Shown: positions 1-9,641, numbered from the stretch's first letter. The stretch is DNA of 64,000 bases from DAIDKA01 sp963726995 (GCA_963726995.1 CAVSEP010000006.1:248001-312000), one strand, 5' to 3'. Notes: generated from the sequence alone by a model not told the origin. Made by a program: numbers and translations.

Positions 1-967
1 TGGCGCAACATGGGCCATGCCGGCAAGCGCCGCTTCGTGACGCTCTCGGGCAGCTATCACGGGGAGACTCTGGGCGCGCTCGCGGTCGGCAATGTCGAGC
101 TGTACAAGCACACCTATCAGCCGCTGCTGATGGACGTGATCACGGTGCCGTCGCCGGATGCCTATCTGCGCGAACCGGGCGTGAGCGAAGCGGATTGGGC
201 GCGCCGCCAGTTCGCGCATCTGGAACGGGTGCTGGCAGAACAGGGGCACGAAATCGCCGCCGTCATCATCGAACCGCTGGTGCAGTGCGCTGCCGGCATG
301 CGCATGTACGACCCGCTGTACCTGAAGCTGCTTGCGCGCGGCCTGCGACCGCTACCAGGTGCACCTCATCGCCGATGAGATCGCCGTGGGGTTCGGGCGC
401 ACCGGCACGCTGTTCGCCTGCGAGCAGGCCGGCATCCGCGCGGACTTGCTGTGCCTGTCCAAGGGCCTGACCGGCGGCTACCTGCCCCTGTCGGTGGTTC
501 TGACCACCGAGGACATCTATGCGGCGTTCTACGACGAGTACGTGAAGCTGAACGCCTTCCTGCACTCGCACAGCTACACCGGCAATGCCTTGGGGTGTGC
601 GGCGGCCCTGGCGACGCTGGAGATCTTCGCGCAGGAGCCGGTGATTCCGCGCAACCGCGTGCTGGCGCAGCACTTTGCGCGCAGCGTCGCGCCGCTTGGC
701 CGAGCATCCCCACGTCGGGGAGGTGCGCCAGCGCGGCATGATCACCGCCATCGAGATGGTCCGCGACAAGGCTCGCCGCGAACCCTACCCCTGGGAGGAG
801 CGCCGCGGCCTTACCGTGTACCGGCATGCGCTGTCACGCGCGGCGTGCTGCTGCGGCCTATCGGCAACGTCATCTACTTCATGCCGCCCTACGTCATCGA
901 GCCCGAGCACATCGACCTGATGGTGCAGGTCGCGCGCGAGGGGCTGGAGCTGGCGACGTGCGACTGA
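1..967 (+). pseudogene. bioA: adenosylmethionine-8-amino-7-oxononanoate aminotransferase, 3' part, frame broken three times
   Basis: PLP-dependent class III aminotransferase that converts KAPA to DAPA in biotin synthesis. The 5' end lies outside the window. The protein can be followed only by changing frame: it starts in frame 1 (SGSYHGETLGALAVG, AAVIIEPLVQ), passes to frame 2 near 331 (HLIADEIAVGFGRTG, then LCLSKGLTGGYLPLS with the PLP lysine), to frame 3 near 699 (AEHPHVGEVRQRG) and back to frame 2 near 830 (GVLLRPIGNVIYFMPPY), ending at TGA 965-967. The first two breaks are each repaired by removing one T from a CTTG, where CTG is expected. All parts align collinearly with BioA, so the gene is recent decay or, more likely, intact with consensus errors. 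It is typed as a pseudogene only because the sequence as written cannot be translated. Confidence 0.85.
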
Positions 968-1687
968 ACCGGGTGCATGTCGCAGTGCCGGTGGGCGGCA
1001 GGGTGCACGTGGAGCTGGACGGCACTGCCGCCAATCATGTCGCGCGCGTGCTGCGCCTGCGGGTCGGGCGATGCGCTGATCCTGTTCGACAACGCGGGCG
1101 GCGAGTATGCCGCCAACGTGGTTGCCTTCGGCCGTGACAGCGTGCGTGTCGCGGTCGGCGAGCACCTGCCGACGAATCGCGAATCGCCGCTGCGGGTGAC
1201 GCTGGCACAGGGGATCTCCCGCGGAGAACGCATGGACGTGGTGGTGCAGAAGGCGACGGAACTGGGCGTGTGGCGCATCGTGCCGCTGATGACCGAGCGC
1301 ACCGTGGTGCGGCTCAATGCGGCCCAGGCCGCCAATCGCCTGCGCCACTGGCGCGCCATCGCCGTAGCAGCCTGCGAGCAAAGCGGTCGCAACCAGGTGC
1401 CGGACATCGCCGCGCCCGTGGGCCTGCAGGAGTTCCTGGTATCCGGCCTGCCCGATGGGCTGCGGCTGCTGCTCAATCCGGATGGGGGCCTCAGGGCGCG
1501 GGACCTGCCGGCGAGCGAGGCCGCCACCTTGCTGATCGGACCCGAAGGCGGCCTGTCGGATGCCGAGCGCACGGCGGCTGCCGCCGCGCAGTTCATGGGG
1601 CTGTCGCTGGGGCCGCGCATCCTGCGCACCGAGACCGCGGCCATTGCGGCGCTGGCCATCATCCAGCAGCGGCTTGGGGACTTGTAG
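958..1687 (+). CDS. rsmE: 16S rRNA (uracil(1498)-N3)-methyltransferase, one frameshift near 1065
   Basis: SPOUT-fold methyltransferase that methylates U1498 of 16S rRNA in the 30S subunit. The best start is GTG 958 (MRLNRVHVAVPVGGRVHVEL), overlapping the bioA stop. The N-terminal PUA-like part runs in frame 1 to about 1065 and the rest in frame 2 (GDALILFDNAGGEYAA onward). Removing one G from the GGG at about 1067-1069 restores VLRLRVGDALILFD. The C-terminal SPOUT knot is clear: LLIGPEGGLSDAERTAAA and then LGPRILRTETAAIAALA, which form the SAM-binding loop. Restored length is about 242 aa, typical of the family. RsmE is widely conserved, so a one-base sequencing error is the simplest explanation of the break. 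Confidence 0.85.
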
Positions 1688-1690
1688 GCG

Positions 1691-2161
1691 TTAGGCCGCG
1701 CGGGTCTCTTCGGCGATCATCGCTTCCAGGCGCTCGATGTCCGGCACCAGCGGCGCCTCGTTGAGCATGCGCACCTGGCAGATCACCGGGGTGCGCTCCG
1801 GGAACACCTTGGAGTTGTCCGGCCGCACGACATCGGAACTGACCCGCACCAGCTGCGGGAAGCCCTGGCTTACCACACCGAAGTAGCCGCCCTCGAGCTT
1901 GTCGCCCATGCAGTGGAAGATGACCACGCGGGTGCGCCCGGCGGCGGGCGGAATGTTCTGGCCGCAGGCACCCTCGAAGGACACCAGCGGCACCTGACGG
2001 CCATTCCAGCCGATCGTGCCGATGTACCAGGGCGGCGCACCGGTCATCTCGGCGGGGGTCTGGAAGCCGATGACCTCGGCGATGCAGGCCCGCGGCACGA
2101 TCAGCCGCGCATCCACCAGTGGGATCAGCAGGCTGTAGATTTCATTGACGCGCTCAGCCAT
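1691..2161 (-). CDS. chpC: CheW-like chemosensory pilus protein
   Basis: CheW-domain adaptor of about 156 aa. ATG 2161 is chosen because it overlaps the chpA stop by 8 bp; a longer open frame to 2224 reads only through shadow sequence. The protein has the alternating beta pattern of CheW domains (IYSLLIPLVDARLIVPRACI, WYIGTIGWNGRQVPLVSFE, GYFGVVSQGFPQLVRV). In Pseudomonas aeruginosa chpC is the last gene of the pilGHIJK-chpABC cluster, which matches its place here directly after chpA. It likely couples a second input to the ChpA kinase. The gene converges on rsmE with only 3 bp between them. Confidence 0.8.
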   Translation of the reverse strand: MAERVNEIYSLLIPLVDARLIVPRACIAEVIGFQTPAEMTGAPPWYIGTIGWNGRQVPLVSFEGACGQNIPPAAGRTRVVIFHCMGDKLEGGYFGVVSQGFPQLVRVSSDVVRPDNSKVFPERTPVICQVRMLNEAPLVPDIERLEAMIAEETRAA

Positions 2162-5100
2162 CGGCGGACACCCTGCGGCTGCGCTGCGTCTCGCGGTGGC
2201 GCTCCACCAGCGGCACGATGGCATCCAGAAGCTGCGCCTCCTGGTAGGGCTTGCCCAGGTAGTCGTCCACGCCCAGTTCGATGGCGCGGGCGCGATGCTT
2301 CTCGCCCACGCGCGAGGTGATCATGATGATGGGAACATCGCGCAGCCGCGGATCATTGCGCACGTGCGCGGCGACTTCGTAGCCGTCCATGCGCGGCATC
2401 TCGATGTCCAGCAGGATGATGTCCGGAACATTGTCCTGCAGCAGCGTCACCGCATCCATGCCGTCGCGGGCGGTGAGCACCCGCATGCCGTTGCGCTCCA
2501 GCAGGCGCTGGGTCACGCGCCGCACCGTGATGGAATCATCGACCACCATGGCGAAGGTGCGCCGGTCGCCCTTCTCGCGCAGCGGCTGCGAGGCAAAGCG
2601 CGAGCGCCACTCGCCGCGCACCAGGGCGCCGATGTCCAGGATGATCACGATGCGGCCGTCGCCCAGGATGGTGGCGCCGGAGATGCCGCGGATGCTGGAG
2701 ATCTGCGGGCCCACCGACTTGACCACGATCTCGCGGCTGCCGATCAGTTCATCGGCGACCAGGCCGGTGGAATGCTCGCCGGCGCGCACCAGCACCACCG
2801 GCACGGTCACGTCGCCTTCCGGCAGCGCCGAGGGCTCCAGGCCCACGAATGCGGCCAGATGCTGGAAGCGGTACTTCTGGCCATTTTGTTCGAAGGTCGC
2901 CGCTTCCTTGCCCAGGTGGGTGGAGACTTCGCCCTTGGACAGCCGCAGCACACCCTCGACCGTGGGCAGCGGCAGCGCGTAGAACTCATCCCCGGTGCGC
3001 ACCACCAGCGCATGACTGATCGCCAGCGTGAACGGCAGACGGACGGTGAAGGTAGTGCCCTTGCCGGCCTGCGTCTCCATGTTCAGCGAGCCGCCGAGGC
3101 GCTTGATTTCCGTGGCCACCACGTCCATGCCGACACCGCGTCCGGCCTGCTGGGTGACGGAGCCGGCGGTGGAGAACCCGGGCTCCAGGATCAGCTGCAT
3201 GGCGTCCTCATCCGAGAGTGACTGGCCGGGCTGGATCAGCCCCAGCGCCAGGCCCTTGTCGCGGATGGCGTTCAACTTCATGCCCGCGCCGTCATCGCTC
3301 ACCTTGACCATGACTTCGGCGCCCTCGCGCTGCAGGTCCAGATGAATCGTGCCGGTATCGCTCTTGCCGTTTGCGACCCGCTCCTCGGGGGTCTCGATGC
3401 CGTGCACCACGGCGTTGCGCAGCATGTGTTCGAAAGGCGGCAGCATCCGCTCCAGCACCTGCCGGTCGAGTTCCCCCGCGGCGCCGCTGACGATGAGCTC
3501 GGCGCGCTTGCCCGAGTCGGCGGCCGCCTGGCGCACGATGCGCGAGAGGCGCTGCACATGGCGCTGAAAGGGCACCATGCGCGTGCGCATCAGGCCGTTC
3601 TGCAGCTCGGTGACGGTGCGCGCCTGCTGCTGCAGCAGGTTCTGGGTTTCCTGCGCGAGACTCTCCAGCAGCTGCTGGATGCTGGCCACGTCACTGGCGG
3701 TTTCGGCGAGCCCCCGCGAGAACTGCTGGATGGCCGAGTAGCGGTCCAGTTCCAGCGGATCAAACTCGGCACGATGCCCGGTCTCCTCCTCGTGACCATG
3801 GAGGATCTGCTTTTCGGTTTCGATTTCCAGCTTGCGCTGCTGTTCCTTCAGCCGCGTCACGGTGCGCGACAGCTCGCCCAGATTGAATTCGATCGACCCC
3901 ATCTGCTGTTCCAGGCGGGCGCGCGAAATGCTGACCTCGCCGGAGACGTTCAGCAGCTGATCGAGCAGGTCGGCATCGACGCGCGCCATCTCGGGGCGAT
4001 CGCCCTGGGCCACCGGTTCACGCCCCGGCGGCACCAGCTGTGGCGCGGCGGGCTCGGCGCCCGGCGGTTCCAGGTCGGCCCCGGCGGCAGCCTCGAATGC
4101 CATCTCGGTCGGCTGCTCGAAGCTGATCGCCGGCGGCGCAGACGGCGGCGGGGTCGGGCGGAACACTTCCGGCGCCTGCGGCGCGGCGGGCGCAGCGGGC
4201 GCAGCGGGCGGCGGTGGCGCGGGAGCTGCTTGCGGTGCGGCCGCGGCGGGCGGCGGCGCGGCGGCCGCTTGCGGTGGCGCGAGCTGCCCGGGATTGAGCA
4301 AGGCGCGGATGCGCGCAATGCATTCGCGCGCCGGCGCCACGCCGCGCCCGGCGGCGACGCTGTCGCGCATGCGCGCCAGCTCATCCACGCTGGCCTGCAG
4401 CGCATCGAAGGCGGCGGCGTCCGGTTGCAGCGCGCCCGAATCGATGATGTTCACCAGCGATTCGAGCTCGTGGCTCAGATCACCCATGGCGGTGATGCCC
4501 GCCATGCGCGCTCCGCCCTTGAGGGTGTGCAACGGACGCTTCAGGGCGGCGGGCCGCTCGGTGTTGGTCGGATCCGCGCGCCACGCGGCCAGCTGCGACT
4601 CGCACACCTCGAGCAGTTCGGTGGCCTCTTCCGTGAAGATGCTGGCCACGTCCGGATCAAAATCGGCGACCGGCTCCTCCTCCGGAACCATGTCGAGGGC
4701 CTGGACCAGCTGCGTCTCGGCCTGTGCGTCACCTGCGGCGGCCGCGCCGGCCGCGACCTCGGCGGCCGTGCCGATGGGTTGGGAGAGCGCGTTGCGGCGC
4801 TCGGCCTCGATATTTTCGGCAATGCGCCGGTCCAGGTCCTTCTCGGCCTCCGACAGCCGCTCCAGCAGCCGGCCGTGGGTCACGAAGTAGCCGGTGGACT
4901 CATCCAGGTTCGAGGCGACCGACTCCATGGCGGTCATGCAGTCGCCCAGTACCTCCAGATCCGCGGTGCGAAGCCCCAGCCCGCTGTCGAAGGACTTGCG
5001 CAGCCAGTGATCCAGGGGCTGCGCCAGCCGGATGCCATGGCGCGCCTCGGCCATGGTGGAGCTGCCGGACAGGGTGTGGCAGGCGCGATAGACCGCCTCG

Positions 5101-7715
5101 GTGAGTTCGTGCGGCTGGGGCCGCTGCTGTTCCTGGCGCAGGTAGTCGCGGACCGTGGCCACGTGGGCGTTGGTCTCGCGCATATAGATGTCACGCAGCC
5201 CATCGTCCTGCGCCGTTTCGGGCGCGGCGCCCGCATCGTGCGCCGCCAGGAAAGGATCGGCGGCCGGGGTTGCGGGCGCGCCATTCGCGGCGGCGAGCTC
5301 CGGTACGGCCAGGAACTCGGGGCCGGTGGCATCCGCATCCGCCGGCGGCACAACCTGCGTGGCAGCCGCGCGCTCGGCGGCGGCAGCCGTGGCCGTGGCA
5401 TCCAGGAAGGGTTTACCGCCCTGCAGGATCTGCGTCGCCATCACCGTGGTCTGGGTGACCGGCGCACTCTCGGAGCCCTCGCGCGCGGCCGCCAGCGCAT
5501 GCGCGCGCGCCATCAACGCCCTGGCGTCGAAGGTCAGCGGCGTGCCGTGCTCCAGCGCGTCCACCAGCTGCGGCAGGCCGGCGACCGCATCGTGCAGCGT
5601 CGTGGCAATGGCGGGCGATCGGGTCAGGGTGTTGTCGAGCAGCCGGTTCAGCAGGTTCTCGCTGGCCCAGGCGAATTCGCTCAGGTCCCTTGCGCCGACC
5701 ATGCGGCCGCTGCCCTTGAGCGTATGCATGGAGCGGCGGACGCTCTGCAGTGCGGCGACTTCCAGCGGGTTGTGTTCCCAGACCGGGAAGTCCGTCGTGA
5801 TCTTGGCGAGTTCCTCGCGCGCTTCCTCGACGAACAGTTTCAGCAGCTCCGGGTCCGCATCGCCTGCGGCAACCGGCGCTTCATTGGCCAGCACCGGCGG
5901 CGCGGTGCCGCGGTTGTGCATGGCGGCATCCATCTGCGCCCGGGCCGCGGCGCCGCCATCGATCTGCACGGTCTGCGCAAACGAACTCTGCTCCAGCGGC
6001 GCCACCGTGGGCACCGCGGGCGCGGGCTGCGCCTCCAGCGCATCCAGGCAGGCCTGCGCATTGTCGAGCATGTACCACGGATCGCTGCGTCCGGCCTGCA
6101 GAGTCTCCATGTAGTACTCGAGGCTGACGATGGCATCGGCGAGCCGATCCAGTCGCCCGCCGGTGAGCGCGGCGGCCCCACCGGGCTGCATCAGGGGACT
6201 TAGGCGCGCGTGGATGTTCTCCACCAGTTCGACGGCGCGTGACTTGCCCAGCATCAGCAGGCCCGCCTTCAGGCCGCGCATCAGTTCCGGCCAGGCATCC
6301 AGGCCCGCCGTGTCCAGCGTGCCGCCGACGCTTTGCGCGATGGACTCCTTCAGGCGCGCCAGATTCAGGATGCACTCGCGCAGTACCGCGGACTGCACCA
6401 GCTGGAAGTCCGCATCGCCGGAGTCCGGCGACTCGGGGGTCTTGGCGCGCGGCAGGATCATGCCCACCAGCCGTCCGTCCAGCTTGTCTTCGACGCCGAT
6501 GAGGGTGGCGGCGATGTCCACCAGCAGCGAATGCTCCGGCTGCAGGGTGCCGGCAACGATCTTGCTCAGGCGCTCGGTCTCGCCCTGCACCGCGCCGCGC
6601 AATTCGCCCAGGCCCAGCACCCCCAGGGTGTCGCCGATCTTGTGCAGCATCTCGACCTGCGGGGCCAGGCTCTGCGGCTGCCCCGAACCGCGGCGCACGA
6701 AGATGTCCAGCACGTCCTTGACCTTGCCGAGGTCCTCGCGGATGGCCGCGGCGACGGTCTGCATGAGCTTGACGCTGGGCGCGGAAAGACTCTCGCGCTC
6801 CTGGTCCACCGCATCGTCGACCGGCAGCAGCTCATTGAGGCGGAAGGAAGCCCGCACCGCGGTCACCCGCGGACCTGCCGACTCGGCACGGCCCACGTAG
6901 TAGAGCAGGTTGTTCAGCAGATCGACCGCCGGGCTTTGCGCATAGCGCGCCTCGGTCAGTTCATAGAGTCGCTTGATTTCCCGGTCGGCCAGTCCCAGCA
7001 GGCGTTTGATCGACACCCCGCCGGACAGCCCGTGCTCCTGCAGCGCCTCGATGACGGCGCCGGCCACCCACCACAGCTGGAACACCGGCTGGCGGGTGGC
7101 CACCTGCTCGAGCTTGTGGGCCACTTCGGCCAGCATCGCGAGGTTCTGGTCGGGCCGTTCGCCGCGGATCCACCCCACCAGCCCCAGCTGGAATCGCGGG
7201 CGCAGCCGCCGGGCCCACTGCTCCATGGACAGCGGCGCTTCACCGGCGCCGCTCGCCACCGGCTGCGCCTGGCGGTCCGACTTGAGGTTCAGCAGCAGCA
7301 GCGTGCCCTCGGACAGCAGCGAGCAGCCGCGCACGGCGCGCAGGTCGTTCAACAAGGGCAGCAGCACCAGCGCGAGGTCGCGGCCGCCGGCCAGCACGCG
7401 CTCCAGGTAGCTGGGCAGCTGCACCATGGCGCGCATCAGGGCATCGAGGCTCTCGGCCTGGTTCTTCTGCTCCCCGGCGCTGGCCACCAGGTACCGGGCG
7501 ACCTGCTCCATCTCCTCGGCGAGCAGCGCTGCGCCGTAGATCTCCAGCACCTTGAGCACGCCCTGCACCTGGTGCAGTTCAGCGGCCGTGCGGTTCAGCA
7601 GCGAGACGTTGTCCGGCTGCTCGACATAGCTCTCGAGCGCGCTGCGCGCCTCGCCCAGCGTGAGGTTCAGCTCGCGGCCGACATGCTCGAAACTCTGGAT
7701 GGCGACTTCAGTCAT
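2154..7715 (-). CDS. chpA: multi-HPt hybrid histidine kinase of twitching motility, CheA-type
   Basis: CheA-type kinase of the type IV pilus chemosensory system, 1853 aa, fully open. The first ~600 residues are helical HPt-like modules without a clear phosphorylatable histidine. Three HPt domains follow with histidines near residues 664 (HTLKGSGRM), 880 (HTLSGSSTM) and 1063 (HTLKGGARM). A Pro/Ala-rich linker covers about 1140-1230. The dimerisation and ATPase part spans about 1245-1560 (N box NAVVHGIE ~1435, DDGAGM ~1475, GRGVGMDVV ~1527). A CheW-like domain lies at about 1565-1690, and a C-terminal receiver at about 1717-1840 with phospho-acceptor Asp in LLDIEMPRMDGYEV (~1770). It should phosphorylate PilG and PilH. 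P. aeruginosa ChpA is larger with more phosphotransfer domains, so the HPt set is reduced here. Confidence 0.95.
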   Translation of the reverse strand: MTEVAIQSFEHVGRELNLTLGEARSALESYVEQPDNVSLLNRTAAELHQVQGVLKVLEIYGAALLAEEMEQVARYLVASAGEQKNQAESLDALMRAMVQLPSYLERVLAGGRDLALVLLPLLNDLRAVRGCSLLSEGTLLLLNLKSDRQAQPVASGAGEAPLSMEQWARRLRPRFQLGLVGWIRGERPDQNLAMLAEVAHKLEQVATRQPVFQLWWVAGAVIEALQEHGLSGGVSIKRLLGLADREIKRLYELTEARYAQSPAVDLLNNLLYYVGRAESAGPRVTAVRASFRLNELLPVDDAVDQERESLSAPSVKLMQTVAAAIREDLGKVKDVLDIFVRRGSGQPQSLAPQVEMLHKIGDTLGVLGLGELRGAVQGETERLSKIVAGTLQPEHSLLVDIAATLIGVEDKLDGRLVGMILPRAKTPESPDSGDADFQLVQSAVLRECILNLARLKESIAQSVGGTLDTAGLDAWPELMRGLKAGLLMLGKSRAVELVENIHARLSPLMQPGGAAALTGGRLDRLADAIVSLEYYMETLQAGRSDPWYMLDNAQACLDALEAQPAPAVPTVAPLEQSSFAQTVQIDGGAAARAQMDAAMHNRGTAPPVLANEAPVAAGDADPELLKLFVEEAREELAKITTDFPVWEHNPLEVAALQSVRRSMHTLKGSGRMVGARDLSEFAWASENLLNRLLDNTLTRSPAIATTLHDAVAGLPQLVDALEHGTPLTFDARALMARAHALAAAREGSESAPVTQTTVMATQILQGGKPFLDATATAAAAERAAATQVVPPADADATGPEFLAVPELAAANGAPATPAADPFLAAHDAGAAPETAQDDGLRDIYMRETNAHVATVRDYLRQEQQRPQPHELTEAVYRACHTLSGSSTMAEARHGIRLAQPLDHWLRKSFDSGLGLRTADLEVLGDCMTAMESVASNLDESTGYFVTHGRLLERLSEAEKDLDRRIAENIEAERRNALSQPIGTAAEVAAGAAAAGDAQAETQLVQALDMVPEEEPVADFDPDVASIFTEEATELLEVCESQLAAWRADPTNTERPAALKRPLHTLKGGARMAGITAMGDLSHELESLVNIIDSGALQPDAAAFDALQASVDELARMRDSVAAGRGVAPARECIARIRALLNPGQLAPPQAAAAPPPAAAAPQAAPAPPPPAAPAAPAAPQAPEVFRPTPPPSAPPAISFEQPTEMAFEAAAGADLEPPGAEPAAPQLVPPGREPVAQGDRPEMARVDADLLDQLLNVSGEVSISRARLEQQMGSIEFNLGELSRTVTRLKEQQRKLEIETEKQILHGHEEETGHRAEFDPLELDRYSAIQQFSRGLAETASDVASIQQLLESLAQETQNLLQQQARTVTELQNGLMRTRMVPFQRHVQRLSRIVRQAAADSGKRAELIVSGAAGELDRQVLERMLPPFEHMLRNAVVHGIETPEERVANGKSDTGTIHLDLQREGAEVMVKVSDDGAGMKLNAIRDKGLALGLIQPGQSLSDEDAMQLILEPGFSTAGSVTQQAGRGVGMDVVATEIKRLGGSLNMETQAGKGTTFTVRLPFTLAISHALVVRTGDEFYALPLPTVEGVLRLSKGEVSTHLGKEAATFEQNGQKYRFQHLAAFVGLEPSALPEGDVTVPVVLVRAGEHSTGLVADELIGSREIVVKSVGPQISSIRGISGATILGDGRIVIILDIGALVRGEWRSRFASQPLREKGDRRTFAMVVDDSITVRRVTQRLLERNGMRVLTARDGMDAVTLLQDNVPDIILLDIEMPRMDGYEVAAHVRNDPRLRDVPIIMITSRVGEKHRARAIELGVDDYLGKPYQEAQLLDAIVPLVERHRETQRSRRVSADG

Positions 7716-7736
7716 GGCCTAAGTCCATGCCGGCCG

Positions 7737-9065
7737 TCAGCTGCCACGCACGGCAACGGCGGGACGGGCGGCGGTGACGGCGCGCGGATCCTCCGGGCGG
7801 GGGAAGGAACCGGTGCTGCCCGGTGCCAGCGCGCCCGGCAGCCGGAAGCCCGCGGCCGACTTGCGCAGGCCGGCGGACAGTTCCGCCAGTTTCGCGATGG
7901 CCACGGAGGTGGCGCTGGTGGAATCGGCCGTCTGCGCGCTGATCTCCTTGAGCACCTGCATGTTGCGCGCGATGTTCTGCACCGCCCCGGACTGCTGGCG
8001 GGAGCTGGCGGAGATGTTCTGGACCAGGCTTGCGATCTGGTTGGACACCTGCTCGATCTCCTCGAGCGCCGCGCCGGCGTTCTCGGCCAGCAGCGCCCCG
8101 CCCACCACGTCGGTGGTGCTGCGCTCCATGGACACCACGGCCTCGTTGGTGTCGGTCTGGATGGTGCGCACCAGCACTTCGATCTGCTTGGTGGCGGTGG
8201 CGGCACGCTCGGCAAGTCGCTGCACTTCGTCGGCCACCACCGCGAAGCCGCGGCCCGCTTCGCCAGCCATCGAGGCCTGGATGGACGCGTTCAGGGCGAG
8301 GATGTTGGTCTGCTCGGCGATGTCATTGATCAGCTCGACGATGTTGCCGATCTCCTGCGAGCTCTCGCCCAGGCGTTTGATGCGCTTGGAGGTGTCCTGG
8401 ATGGTTTCGCGGATGGCATTCATGCCGTCGATGGTGCGACGCACGGCCTCGCCGCCCTTGTGGGCGACATCCACCGAGTGGCGCGCCACGTCGGCCGCGC
8501 GCTCGGCGTTGCCCGACACCTCTTCGGTGGCCGAGGCCACGTGTCCGGCCGTCTCGGTGGCCGCCGCGATCTGCTTGGACTGCGCGCCGCTGGCTTTGGC
8601 CAGATGCTGGGCGAGGGCCTGGGTCTGACGGGCCGCGCCATCGAGTGAAATCGCGGAACTGTTGATGGTGGTGACCAGGCCGCGCAGCGCATCCACGGCG
8701 TAGTTGATGGAGTCGGCGATGGCCCCGGTGATGTCCTCGGTCACCGTCGCCTGCACCGTCAGGTCGCCGTCGGCGAGGCTCGAGAGTTCATCCAGCAGCC
8801 GCAGGATGGCCTGCTGATTGCGTTCGCTGTCGCGCCGCTGGGTGTCGACCGCCTGCTGCTGGCTTAGCGCCAGATCGCGCACCCGCCGCAGTTTCAGCCA
8901 CAGCAGCACCAGCACGATGGTGGCGGCCAGCGCGAACCCCACCGGGATCAGCGCGGTCGCAAGGTCGGTGCGTATCAGGGCCAGCGCCGCGCCGACCAGC
9001 ACCAGGAAGGCCGCCAGCGCCACCAGGATTTCGGGTTTGCCCGAGGAGTCGTTGGGGCCGGCCAT
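7737..9065 (-). CDS. pilJ: PilJ-type methyl-accepting transducer lacking the periplasmic sensor region
   Basis: Chemoreceptor of the pilus chemosensory system. ATG 9065 overlaps the pilI stop in a TAATG, giving 442 aa. TM1 (about residues 13-31) and TM2 (about 37-57) are separated by only a handful of residues. A HAMP-like segment (LSSLADGDLTVQATVTEDIT) and a long cytoplasmic coiled coil follow, with the conserved tip EQTNILALNASIQASMAGEA and GRGFAVVADEVQRLAERA. The cytoplasmic half matches P. aeruginosa PilJ closely from memory, but that protein has about 680 residues with a large periplasmic PilJ domain pair between its TMs. That pair is absent. No stop or frameshift upstream suggests an assembly artefact, because pilI ends exactly at this start. 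Confidence 0.9.
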   Translation of the reverse strand: MAGPNDSSGKPEILVALAAFLVLVGAALALIRTDLATALIPVGFALAATIVLVLLWLKLRRVRDLALSQQQAVDTQRRDSERNQQAILRLLDELSSLADGDLTVQATVTEDITGAIADSINYAVDALRGLVTTINSSAISLDGAARQTQALAQHLAKASGAQSKQIAAATETAGHVASATEEVSGNAERAADVARHSVDVAHKGGEAVRRTIDGMNAIRETIQDTSKRIKRLGESSQEIGNIVELINDIAEQTNILALNASIQASMAGEAGRGFAVVADEVQRLAERAATATKQIEVLVRTIQTDTNEAVVSMERSTTDVVGGALLAENAGAALEEIEQVSNQIASLVQNISASSRQQSGAVQNIARNMQVLKEISAQTADSTSATSVAIAKLAELSAGLRKSAAGFRLPGALAPGSTGSFPRPEDPRAVTAARPAVAVRGS

Positions 9066-9625
9066 TACGCTGCCGCCTCGGCGAACGCCTGGCTTTCCAG
9101 GATGGTACGCAGACTCAACACCGGCCACTGCTCCTGGCCGCGCCGGAAGCAGCCGGCGAGGTAACGTTCGCAACGCGCCACGGTCGGTGGCACGTCGCCC
9201 GAGAACTCCGATTCGGCGAAGCGCCGGAACCCGAGTACCTCATCCACCAGCAGGCCGGCCGGTATCTCGCGATGGTTGACGACGACGATGCGGGTGTTGC
9301 GCGACAGGACGGCGACCCCGCTGCCGATGAACTGTTTCATGTCGATGATGGGCAGCAGCTGGCCGCGCACATTGGCGAGGCCCCGCACCCAGCTCTTGGC
9401 GCCGGGCACCCGGGTGATGCTCTGCGGCACGCTTAAGACTTCGCGGGTCTCCTCGCGCGCCGCCAGGAACAGCTCCCCGGCCATTCTCAGCGCGACCCCG
9501 ACCCATTCGCGTCCCGCGGCGCCATCGCTGTCCTGGCTGGCCGAAACGGCGCGCCCCCGGCGTTCCAGCTCCGCCAGCAGCTCGAAGGGGCGATCCCGCA
9601 GTGACTTGAGTGATACCTCTTCCAT
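9065..9625 (-). CDS. pilI: CheW-like adaptor of twitching motility
   Basis: CheW-domain protein, 186 aa, that links the PilJ receptor to ChpA. The conserved CheW pattern is visible: ITRVPGAKSWVRGLANVRGQ followed by LLPIIDMKQFIG, and the later strand IPAGLLVDEVLGFRRF. The stop overlaps the pilJ start, so the two are translationally coupled. Position between pilH and pilJ is the same as in Pseudomonas. An N-terminal helix of about 35 residues precedes the CheW fold, as in PilI proteins. Confidence 0.9.
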   Translation of the reverse strand: MEEVSLKSLRDRPFELLAELERRGRAVSASQDSDGAAGREWVGVALRMAGELFLAAREETREVLSVPQSITRVPGAKSWVRGLANVRGQLLPIIDMKQFIGSGVAVLSRNTRIVVVNHREIPAGLLVDEVLGFRRFAESEFSGDVPPTVARCERYLAGCFRRGQEQWPVLSLRTILESQAFAEAAA

Positions 9626-9641
9626 CCTTGAGAAGCCGCGC

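Noticed and set aside
4138..4290. GC-rich tandem-like repeat in chpA
   Set aside because: It encodes the Pro/Ala linker of the kinase; simple codon repetition, not a repeat element.
3342..6203. Long open frame on the plus strand opposite chpA (953 aa)
   Set aside because: It is antisense to the intact, domain-rich chpA, has no recognisable product, and its composition (Arg, Gly, His, Gln) is that of a shadow frame in high-GC DNA.
6333..8648. 771-aa open frame on the plus strand opposite chpA and pilJ
   Set aside because: Shadow frame; it crosses the boundary of two clear genes and shows no motif.
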